Source: Butyrivibrio sp.
Lineage (GTDB): Bacteria > Bacillota > Clostridia > Lachnospirales > Lachnospiraceae
Direction of reading: 5' to 3'
Length of the DNA: 39,748 nucleotides
Assembly (NCBI RefSeq): GCF_015056685.1
Contig: NZ_SVFW01000038.1
Coordinates: 1 to 39,748, forward strand
Part shown: positions 25,711 through 32,566 of the stretch, in pieces
Layout of the letters: each line of letters opens with the position of its first letter
Position numbering within the stretch: position 1 is the first letter of the stretch
Made by a program: the position numbers and the translations under genes
Notes under the pieces: model-generated
What the model was told of the DNA's origin: nothing
Database searches by the model: none
What the model saw: only the letters and a program-made list of their open reading frames with translations

Positions 25711-27156
25711 TTATTTTCCCTGTGAAAAGAGCCATTCTTTTACTCCGGGGAGATCATAGCCAAGTCTCCATGTCATTCTGTGGCTGCCATTGGCGGCACT
25801 TCCATCACCATTTAAAGAGCCTTCGCCGGAAGCAATTCTAAGGAAATACATATTGGCCTCCTGCGATACTAGATTTTCTACTATCTGTGCTCTTTCTTCT
25901 TCGGTATTAAGTACACTGATCTTGCTATCTGCTGTGACTGCACCCATGCTCTTCCACATCTCTTCATCAGCAGTAAGTTTTCCGTCTGCAGGATCATCTT
26001 CTGAAACTAGGAACAGTATATTCTCATTGTAGATATCCTTGATATCTTCCGGATCCCATTGACCTGCCATAAGGTATCCTGCATCGATAAGGCCGGGTTC
26101 TTCCCGCATCATTACCATCGTAGCCATGCATCCCATAGACTGACCTGTTGAGTAAACCCTGTTGTCATCTATCGGATAATCCTGGATAAGCTGCTTCAAA
26201 AGATTGATCGTTCCATATAGATATCCATCATAGTACTCCCAATAGTCGTTAATATACTTATCCTCATAGATCATGGTAACTATGAAGCATGGATTTTCTG
26301 CCTGCCAGTCATCCTGTGCCCATACTGTACCACCATTACCCTGATTGATTACTCTCTCCCAGTCAGAGCTGACAGCCCCTGCATCAGGAATAAAAAGAAC
26401 CAGTGGGTATTTTTCACCGGATTCCTCATAACCTTCCGGCTTATACAGATTGTAATGAAGGACAGTTCCTGTAAGTGGATCATTATAGAAATGATTATCC
26501 TCAAACTTATCAAGATCCAAAGTCTTAATAGCATCATTTCCCATTATTCCGCCATCTCCGGCATCTGTTTCATAGACAGCATCCCCTGCCGCAATTAAGG
26601 TTCCATTTGAAAGAGAAACGTCCTTTTTTATAATGACCTTGGAGTCCTCAATTGGAACATCATGAACAGGTCTGCCATCAGTAGCGTACTGGTCGTTAAG
26701 TGTCGCCGGCTGAATTTCAAGATCAATAACTACATACTTTCCTTCTACGTTTGTGTCTGTTGCAGCTATTTCGTTATTGGTGTGAACTCCTGTGATAGTC
26801 CTGTCTACAACTTCAAAGCTGTCTTCGCTTATACCGGATACGTCCACATTGTCTTCAAACTCAAGCACAACATTACATACTTTTTCGCCATCGCCATAGC
26901 TTCTGGTTATGCTATAAACTTTTACATTTGCTTTTTCTTCTGAATTTTCCACGGTTTCCTTTTTTTCTTCCTGCTCTGCACTTGCCTCTTTAGTAACTGC
27001 GGCTGATGCTTCATCAGAAGCCGCAGTTACTGCATTTTCTTCAGTCTGCGGTTGCGCTGCCGAAGAAGACTCTGATGAGCACCCCGTTGCCCCAAAAACA
27101 AAAGTTCCAACCAATACTCCGGCCGCAACAACACCTAAAACACTTCTTTTTTTCAT
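25711..27156 (-). CDS. Secreted esterase-like lipoprotein (alpha/beta hydrolase)
   Basis: A 481-residue predicted lipoprotein. The signal MKKRSVLGVVAAGVLVGTFV continues to a Cys in the lipobox region FGATGC, then a Glu/Ala/Ser-rich linker. Residues about 65-200 look like a beta-sandwich module of the kind found before some esterases. The rest is an alpha/beta hydrolase resembling CE1/PHB-depolymerase-like esterases: YKPEGYEESGEKYPLVLFIP, the nucleophile elbow STGQSMGCMAT, and a likely His in NGSHRMTW near the end. It probably cleaves an ester outside the cell, for example a phenolic ester; substrate is inferred from context. I use the ATG at 27156, with AAAGGAGAAGGT upstream; a TTG at 27171 would place that site inside the gene. 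It belongs to operon B. Confidence 0.8.
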   Translation of the reverse strand: MKKRSVLGVVAAGVLVGTFVFGATGCSSESSSAAQPQTEENAVTAASDEASAAVTKEASAEQEEKKETVENSEEKANVKVYSITRSYGDGEKVCNVVLEFEDNVDVSGISEDSFEVVDRTITGVHTNNEIAATDTNVEGKYVVIDLEIQPATLNDQYATDGRPVHDVPIEDSKVIIKKDVSLSNGTLIAAGDAVYETDAGDGGIMGNDAIKTLDLDKFEDNHFYNDPLTGTVLHYNLYKPEGYEESGEKYPLVLFIPDAGAVSSDWERVINQGNGGTVWAQDDWQAENPCFIVTMIYEDKYINDYWEYYDGYLYGTINLLKQLIQDYPIDDNRVYSTGQSMGCMATMVMMREEPGLIDAGYLMAGQWDPEDIKDIYNENILFLVSEDDPADGKLTADEEMWKSMGAVTADSKISVLNTEEERAQIVENLVSQEANMYFLRIASGEGSLNGDGSAANGSHRMTWRLGYDLPGVKEWLFSQGK

Positions 27157-27207
27157 ACCTTCTCCTTTCAACTTTGTTGTCTATTTTAAGTTCTCCAAAG
27201 AGAAAAC

Positions 27208-28566
27208 TTATTCTGGATGTCTGATGATTTTATATGCCTTAATAGTCAAAGGAACAGAAATAACAAGCGTTATAAAATCCGTTACAGCCTGAGCAGATGC
27301 CACTCCCATAACCCCAAATATTAGCGGGAGTATTAGGGCTGTAGGTATAAAAAGGTAACCCTGCCTTGCAGTACTCATCATAAGTGCATATCTGGCTTTT
27401 CCTATACCTGCATAGAACATGTTGATAATTGAATTCCAGGCATGAGCAAAAAGCGCTACACATTGAAGCCTTATGCAGAAAACACCCAGTTCAAGTACAG
27501 CTGCGTCTGCTTCTTTGTTGAATATATGCACGATTGGATTTGCTGAAAGCGCTATTACAGCGCCTATGACTACTGCGCCTATTATTGAAACTATCAAAGA
27601 AAAATCCAGACTCTTTTTTACTCTGTCATATTGCTTCGCTCCCCAGTTGAAGCCTGCAACAGGCTGATATCCCTGTCCAAATCCTAAAATGATAGCGAAT
27701 GGGAATTCCATGACTCTGTTAGAGACTGAAAGTGCCGCCAATGCTGATGTTGAATAACTTCCTGCAACTCTGTTGATAAGAACTGAAGCAATTACTGAAC
27801 ACGCAGATCTCAAAAAAGATGCCGAGCCAATGGATAAAACATCCTTCACATCAGCCAGTACGTACTTAAATTTCCTTATTGCTATTTCAACTGCACTCTT
27901 TTTTCTAAGATATGGCACCAGAAGGATTATAAAACTGATTGTTTTGGAAATAGCTGTTGCCATGGAAGCCCCGGCTACTCCTAAGCCGAAAGTATAGATA
28001 AATAGAGGATCCAAAAAGCAATTCAGTATTCCGCCAAACCCTATTCCGATCATTGCGTAGGTAGAGCTTCCTTCAGACCTTAAACACATATTCAAAATAA
28101 AACTACCAATCATGAACGGAGCGGCATACAAGACATAGTTTGCATACTGCATTGAAAATGTTGCACACTCCTCTGTAGCTCCAAGAACGTAGACCAGGTT
28201 TTGGATTGTGATTTTGCCTATTACCATAAGAAGGATACCCAGTCCCAATCCTGTGAAGAAAGATGTGGACAGGACTCTGTCTGCATCCTCCTTTCTTTTT
28301 GCCCCTAACAGTCTTGCAATATAGCTGCATGCACCTGCTCCGATAAGTGAACCAATAAGTGTTATGAGCCTTTCCAAAGAACTGTTAACGCCAACCGCCG
28401 CGGTAGCATTAGTCCCCAACGTGCTTACAAAAAAAGTATCTACAAGGTTATAAATCGTTGTAATGAGCTGTGCCACGATAGTTGGTACCGCCATAGCAGG
28501 TATCAACGTTGACATTTTCTCATTCATCATACGCTGTTGCTTCTCAGCGCTCATTGGTCGTGCCAT
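27208..28566 (-). CDS. MATE-family efflux transporter
   Basis: A 452-residue membrane protein with about 12 hydrophobic segments in two homologous halves, the MATE fold. The first half starts IPAMAVPTIVAQLITTIYNLVDTFF, with the family's Asp in helix 1, and FGQGYQPVAGFNWGAKQYDRV is the classic start of the second half. It differs from the fused MATE at 4499 in lacking any soluble tail. Its place in operon B suggests export of a pathway product or toxic phenolic, which is inference. The ATG at 28566 has GAGGAGGAGAAAA upstream; a GTG at 28581 is possible but overlaps the Shine-Dalgarno. It starts 15 bp after the preceding stop. Confidence 0.9.
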   Translation of the reverse strand: MARPMSAEKQQRMMNEKMSTLIPAMAVPTIVAQLITTIYNLVDTFFVSTLGTNATAAVGVNSSLERLITLIGSLIGAGACSYIARLLGAKRKEDADRVLSTSFFTGLGLGILLMVIGKITIQNLVYVLGATEECATFSMQYANYVLYAAPFMIGSFILNMCLRSEGSSTYAMIGIGFGGILNCFLDPLFIYTFGLGVAGASMATAISKTISFIILLVPYLRKKSAVEIAIRKFKYVLADVKDVLSIGSASFLRSACSVIASVLINRVAGSYSTSALAALSVSNRVMEFPFAIILGFGQGYQPVAGFNWGAKQYDRVKKSLDFSLIVSIIGAVVIGAVIALSANPIVHIFNKEADAAVLELGVFCIRLQCVALFAHAWNSIINMFYAGIGKARYALMMSTARQGYLFIPTALILPLIFGVMGVASAQAVTDFITLVISVPLTIKAYKIIRHPE

Positions 28567-28581
28567 TTTTCTCCTCCTCAC

Positions 28582-29442
28582 TTAATCAGCATCCATCGGC
28601 AGCTGAGAGTATTCTTCATATAAATCTGGCAAAACAGACGCCAAATGGGCTCTTTCCAGTGTATTGTGCACCAGGACATCATGCAGATACTTCTCATCCA
28701 CCTTTGTCTGTTCATCCCTGATTATCTTGCCATTTACAGGCCAATATCCCATCCGTTCGCAATTTATGCTTTCTCTTCCGCCCAGAGGGCAAGGTCTCGA
28801 GAATCTAAGGACCAGATGGTGCCCCGGCTCATCAAATTCTTCCCACACTGCTTCTACTCTGCAGTCAGCCGCTTCCAACTCCGCTTCCTTTTCCTTAGTT
28901 AAGCCATATTCCGTCAGCTCGATCTTGTGTGAAACAGCAGGCATTCCCTTACTTGCATCCCCGTTTTCCCCAAGATCCAAGGTCTCAAGCGACCAAACGC
29001 CATCAGCATCATCTTTTCCATTAACAAACCTGTGATCCCAGTGATCCAATGGATTCCAGATTTTATATCTTAGATTTCCTTTACCTCTAGGCATATTCTT
29101 GGAATACTGGTTGTACCATTTTCCGTACCACCTCCTCCATGCACCTTTCCATGTTGGAGAAGTAACAGAATATTCAATATAGAATCCACTTCCATCCGGC
29201 ATCATGGTATATCCATAAACAACCCTTGGGTATCCTGTTGGGGATAACCAATCAAGCCAATGTTCAACAGGTATGGCATCCTCAACTTTCATTGGACCTG
29301 CATCCAATATTTGTTGTTGTATAGGTGTTGGTGGATATAGTTTATAATCTGTATAGTATTTTGATGAAGGAAGTGCTTTTTCTTCATCAGACAGTTCAGG
29401 TACCTGAATGTACGGAATTCCATCATTAGTAATTATCTTCAA
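28582..29442 (-). CDS. Phloretin/DAPG hydrolase-like protein, copy 2 (TTG start)
   Basis: A 286-residue paralogue of the protein at 15008-15889. Shared blocks are GNLRYKIWN, LDHWDH (His134/His137), LETLDLG (Glu153), DEPGHHLVLRFSRPCPLGG, HNTLE (His259/Glu263) and the final LPMDAD or PLDAD. The His and Glu residues match the zinc ligands expected in the PhlG/phloretin hydrolase family. I start at the TTG at 29442, which has GGAGG eight bases upstream and sits 19 bp after the SDR stop; a GTG at 29481 inside the SDR gene has no ribosome-binding site. Predicted cytoplasmic C-C hydrolase for an acyl-phenol; the substrate is not certain. Confidence 0.75.
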   Translation of the reverse strand: MKIITNDGIPYIQVPELSDEEKALPSSKYYTDYKLYPPTPIQQQILDAGPMKVEDAIPVEHWLDWLSPTGYPRVVYGYTMMPDGSGFYIEYSVTSPTWKGAWRRWYGKWYNQYSKNMPRGKGNLRYKIWNPLDHWDHRFVNGKDDADGVWSLETLDLGENGDASKGMPAVSHKIELTEYGLTKEKEAELEAADCRVEAVWEEFDEPGHHLVLRFSRPCPLGGRESINCERMGYWPVNGKIIRDEQTKVDEKYLHDVLVHNTLERAHLASVLPDLYEEYSQLPMDAD

Positions 29443-29461
29443 TTGTTTTCCCTCCTGTTTA

Positions 29462-30274
29462 TCATCCGATGATAAAACCACCGTTTAAATCGATTCTTGC
29501 CCCGTTGACAAAACCTGCCTCTTCACTTGCCAAAAATTCAACCACAGCTGGAACGTCTTTAGGCTCGCCCAATCTTCCAAGTGGTGTATTGGCTATGAGC
29601 TTTTCTCTTGTTGCATCATCAAGCTTATCTTCATCGGGAACATCCTTCTCAAAATGTCCCAAAAGCACGCAGTTACTTGTAATTCCATATGGGCCAAGCT
29701 CTTTTGCCATTTCATAAGTGAGTGCTTCCAATCCACCTCTTGCAGCTGCAAAAGATGGATCATTTTTCCAACCCCCATGTCTTCCGTCACAGCTTGTGAT
29801 ATTGATGATTCTCGGCGCTTTGCTCTCTTTGAGATATGGAAGCGCAAGTTTGACATTTACAAACGCTGATTCTACAACCTCCATTGAATGAGCCCATATT
29901 TTTTTGTCCGTCTCGTCCATCGTGTATCTGATGTGACCGCCTTTAGCATTGACAACTACATCGATGCTTCCAAACTTTTCGTAAATCCATTTATGAACAT
30001 CAGCCATTTTGGAATCCGGCTTGTATATATCAGGAGCTGCTTCCATATTCCATTCCAGCTTTGCCTGCGGATTCTGGGCAAATCCAATGACCCGCCCTTC
30101 ATATTCCGGGTTATCTGCCAGTATTCTTTTGATTGCTTCCTGAGCCTTAGAGTGAAAGCCGCTCATGAGCGCCACATTCATTCCGTTTTTTAAGGCCATC
30201 TTTACAATCGCTGTCCCATTATTACCGGCTCCACCCGTTATTATCATTGTTCTACCTTCGAGCGTTAATGCCAT
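29462..30274 (-). CDS. Short-chain dehydrogenase/reductase-family protein lacking the usual Tyr and Lys
   Basis: A 270-residue SDR-fold protein, first gene of operon B. The nucleotide-binding loop reads TGGAGNNGTA, the structural NAG motif appears as VNAKGG, and the catalytic Ser would lie in INITSCDGRHGG. At the YxxxK site the sequence is FAAARGGLEALT, so Tyr is Phe and Lys is Arg. That departs from the standard catalytic tetrad, so the protein may be a non-classical reductase, an enzyme with different chemistry, or a binding protein. The C-terminal PLGRLGEPKDVPAVVEFLAS and GARIDLNGG are normal for SDRs. AAAGGAG precedes the ATG. A promoter and LysR-type site lie upstream at 30306-30370. Confidence 0.88.
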   Translation of the reverse strand: MALTLEGRTMIITGGAGNNGTAIVKMALKNGMNVALMSGFHSKAQEAIKRILADNPEYEGRVIGFAQNPQAKLEWNMEAAPDIYKPDSKMADVHKWIYEKFGSIDVVVNAKGGHIRYTMDETDKKIWAHSMEVVESAFVNVKLALPYLKESKAPRIINITSCDGRHGGWKNDPSFAAARGGLEALTYEMAKELGPYGITSNCVLLGHFEKDVPDEDKLDDATREKLIANTPLGRLGEPKDVPAVVEFLASEEAGFVNGARIDLNGGFIIG

Positions 30275-30305
30275 ATCCCCATCTCCTTTCTACTGCGTTA
30301 TCCAA

Positions 30306-30334
30306 ATTTTAATTTTGTAAATGCTCCCAATCAA
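30306..30334 (-). promoter_or_regulatory. Predicted sigma-A promoter of operon B (SDR operon)
   Basis: On the minus strand, -35 TTGATT (30334-30329), a 17-base spacer and -10 TAAAAT (30311-30306); the predicted start is near 30299. Layout and -35 flank match the operon A promoter. Confidence 0.7.
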
Positions 30335-30345
30335 TTCAAGTTAGC
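30331..30345 (+). repeat. Direct repeat TCAATTCAAGTTAGC, copy 1
   Basis: A 15-bp sequence that recurs exactly at 30472-30486. This copy overlaps the -35 box of the operon B promoter. Its second half is part of the inverted repeat TCAAG-TTAG-CTTGA (30336-30349). It may be a shared regulator half-site linking the two divergent promoters. Confidence 0.6.
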
Positions 30346-30355
30346 TTGAGGATTT

Positions 30356-30370
30356 TTTCCTTTTTGGAAA
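30356..30370. promoter_or_regulatory. LysR-type activator site TTTCC-N5-GGAAA (operon B)
   Basis: TTTCCTTTTTGGAAA has the same arms and spacing as the site at 23382-23396. Its centre is about 64 bp upstream of the predicted operon B start and its edge 21 bp upstream of the -35 box. It is also about 114 bp upstream of the predicted nitrogenase-like operon start. Confidence 0.65.
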
Positions 30371-30441
30371 AAAATGTGTTTGTTTTTTTGATTATGTACT
30401 TCCACTTCTATACCTATTGATAAACTTTGTCATTTATTTAT

Positions 30442-30470
30442 TTGACAATTGAGTATTCTTCGCATAAAAT
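30442..30470 (+). promoter_or_regulatory. Strong predicted promoter of the nitrogenase-like operon
   Basis: Consensus -35 TTGACA (30442-30447), a 17-base spacer and -10 TAAAAT (30465-30470). The predicted start is near 30477, giving a leader of about 76 bases before the ATG at 30553. Confidence 0.8.
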
Positions 30471-30471
30471 T

Positions 30472-30486
30472 TCAATTCAAGTTAGC
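30472..30486 (+). repeat. Direct repeat TCAATTCAAGTTAGC, copy 2
   Basis: Exact second copy of the 15-mer at 30331-30345. It starts two bases after the -10 box of the nitrogenase-like promoter and runs into the palindrome at 30481-30496. Confidence 0.6.
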
Positions 30487-30496
30487 ATACGCTAAC
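30481..30496. promoter_or_regulatory. Operator-like palindrome GTTAGC-ATAC-GCTAAC
   Basis: A perfect inverted repeat with 6-bp arms and a 4-bp centre, immediately downstream of the predicted transcription start (about +4 to +19). A repressor bound here would block transcription. The TTAG...CTAA arms recall operators of the DtxR/IdeR/MntR metal regulators, but that assignment is inference. Confidence 0.6.
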
Positions 30497-30552
30497 GCAT
30501 AATTATACATTGTGCTATTTTTCGCGGTTTGCACAATCATTAGGGGATGACT

Positions 30553-31320
30553 ATGAAAAAAATTGCTATTTACGGAAAAGGTGGAATCGGTAAATCCACC
30601 ACAACATCAAATCTTTCTGCTGCTCTTTCTCAGATGGGATTTAAAGTAATGCAGATTGGTTGTGATCCCAAAGCGGATTCGACCAAAAATCTAATGCACG
30701 GACAGAGAATACCAACCGTGCTTGATCAGATTTCAAGGAAAGGCGAGAGTTTATCGCTTGAAGATATAACATTTGAAGGCTATGGCGATGTTATCTGCGT
30801 AGAATCAGGTGGTCCAACTCCAGGAATCGGATGTGCTGGTCGTGGAATTATAACAGCCTTTGAAAAACTTGAAGAACTTCATGCCTATGAAGTTTTTGAG
30901 CCTGATATTGTACTTTTTGATGTTCTTGGCGATGTCGTCTGCGGTGGTTTTGCTATGCCAATTAGAGGCGGATATGCAGACCAGGTGATCATTGTTACTT
31001 CAGGTGAGATGATGGCTCTTTTTGCTGCAGACAACATATCCCACGCAATACGGAATTTCGGAAAAAGAGGATATGCCCACCTGGCAGGTTATATTCAGAA
31101 TTCAAGAAATGTTGAAAATGAAGACGAAACTGTAGCAAAGGCCGCAAAGGAAAATGATACAGAAGTTCTATATATTGTTCCGAGAAACAAAGCTGTTCAG
31201 CTTGCTGAAAACGAAGGAAAAACAGTAATTGAAGCTTTTCCCGATTGCGAAATGGCGGGTAAATACAAGGAACTTGCAAAAAAAGTTCTGGAGGTGACCG
31301 AAAATGCAGTGCTTATGTGA
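30553..31320 (+). CDS. NifH-like nitrogenase iron protein (reductase component)
   Basis: A 255-residue P-loop ATPase of the NifH/BchL/CfbC family, which passes electrons to a catalytic partner with ATP hydrolysis. Walker A is GKGGIGKST (8-16); GCDPKADST is the switch I-like region. The two Cys that hold the bridging 4Fe-4S cluster of the homodimer are Cys94 in GIGCAGRG and Cys130 in DVVCGGF; Arg97 corresponds to the ADP-ribosylation site of NifH. It is shorter than true NifH (about 275-290). I use the ATG at 30553, with AGGGG six bases upstream; an ATG at 30547 lies against that site. It overlaps the next gene by 17 bp. With no nifB, nifE/N or other nif gene in the window, nitrogen fixation is unlikely. 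Confidence 0.93.
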   Translation: MKKIAIYGKGGIGKSTTTSNLSAALSQMGFKVMQIGCDPKADSTKNLMHGQRIPTVLDQISRKGESLSLEDITFEGYGDVICVESGGPTPGIGCAGRGIITAFEKLEELHAYEVFEPDIVLFDVLGDVVCGGFAMPIRGGYADQVIIVTSGEMMALFAADNISHAIRNFGKRGYAHLAGYIQNSRNVENEDETVAKAAKENDTEVLYIVPRNKAVQLAENEGKTVIEAFPDCEMAGKYKELAKKVLEVTENAVLM

Positions 31321-32566
31321 AGGCGGTTTACACTACGACGCTCCAAGTAAAGGTGACTATGGCATATGCCGCATGGGACTCATGGTTCCTGAGAGTATTG
31401 AGCTTTTTGTAGGACCATCTGCCTGCGGACGCCACGGTGCTCTTGGCGCTATGAAAAACGGATATAAAGATCGCATTTTTTATCTATACCTGAGTCAAAG
31501 CGATATTGTGGGCGGATATGACCATCTGATTGGAGATGCCATAGAAAAGGTACTGAGCAATCAGAATAAAAAGCCCAAGGTCATCATGATGATTTTTACC
31601 TGCATAGATGACCTTATTGGAACTGATCATGACGCGCTTAAGGAAGAATTGACAGCCAGATTCCCTGGTATTGTATTCCAATCCTCGCACATGAATCCTA
31701 TTAAAACTAATACAAATGAACCACCAGCCCTGGCTATTCAACGAGATATATACAGAACAATAGCAACACATTACAAGAACAACGGAATTAGTATCAGGGA
31801 TATCGAAAAGGACTCCTTTGTCAATATACTTGGTGCATACGAACCTCTCCCTGAAACCTGCGAACTTCATAGTCTTGCCAGGCTACGACATGTTTCAAAC
31901 TACAGCTCTTTTGGAAAGTTTACAGAAATGGCTTTTTCAAAACTAAATCTTGTTCTTACTCCGCTTGGAATCATTGCCGCCAAGGAAATGGAAAAGTGCT
32001 TTAACATTCCGTATTTAGAGATTCCGGTTACTTATGACCTGAGTGAAATAGATGCAGACTATCAAAAAATAAAGGACTTTCTGCATATTGATGCCAGCAT
32101 TGACTTCTCTGAGAACAGAAAAAAAGCTGAACAGGCAATTCAAAAGACATTGGAAATCATTGGTAATTATCCTATTATAGTTGACTCATCCGCAACATCT
32201 CAGCCTTTTGGGATGGCCATGGCGCTTATAAAATATGGGTTCAATGTTATCAGAATTGAAGCAGAATGCATTAATTCCAGTGACAGGTCACACATGGAAT
32301 GGCTTATGGAACATCATCCGGAAGTAGAATTGTTCAGACCGGATTCGCACAATGCGGTACTTTTTGATCATAGGAAAAAAGAAAGCATTTCTATCGGTAT
32401 TCAGGCTGCATACATGGCAGACTCTATCTACATTGCAGATCTTTTTTCTGACCTTAAGATGTTTGGCTATGACGGTGTTGTTACTCTGATGACACGATTA
32501 CAGGAAGCATACAAGAAACCCAGAGATTTAAAACAACTAATAAACGAATATGGATTGGTGGTATAA
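31304..32566 (+). CDS. Nitrogenase component 1-like subunit (NifD/NifE/BchN superfamily)
   Basis: A 420-residue predicted catalytic subunit. Cys22 (GYGICRMG), Cys41 (GPSACGRHG) and Cys100 (IFTCIDDLIGTD) are placed like the three Cys in the N-terminal domain of nitrogenase-type alpha subunits that hold the P-cluster or a 4Fe-4S cluster; the last motif is very close to the NifD/NifE TCxxxLIGDD form. Additional Cys3 and Cys5 lie at the extreme N-terminus. I cannot find an equivalent of the Cys/His pair that holds FeMo-co in NifD, so an ordinary FeMo cofactor is doubtful. The central PYLEIPVTYDLSEID region fits this superfamily. GGAGGTGACC precedes the ATG. The partner is the next gene, which begins directly after this stop codon. 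Confidence 0.88.
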   Translation: MQCLCEGGLHYDAPSKGDYGICRMGLMVPESIELFVGPSACGRHGALGAMKNGYKDRIFYLYLSQSDIVGGYDHLIGDAIEKVLSNQNKKPKVIMMIFTCIDDLIGTDHDALKEELTARFPGIVFQSSHMNPIKTNTNEPPALAIQRDIYRTIATHYKNNGISIRDIEKDSFVNILGAYEPLPETCELHSLARLRHVSNYSSFGKFTEMAFSKLNLVLTPLGIIAAKEMEKCFNIPYLEIPVTYDLSEIDADYQKIKDFLHIDASIDFSENRKKAEQAIQKTLEIIGNYPIIVDSSATSQPFGMAMALIKYGFNVIRIEAECINSSDRSHMEWLMEHHPEVELFRPDSHNAVLFDHRKKESISIGIQAAYMADSIYIADLFSDLKMFGYDGVVTLMTRLQEAYKKPRDLKQLINEYGLVV

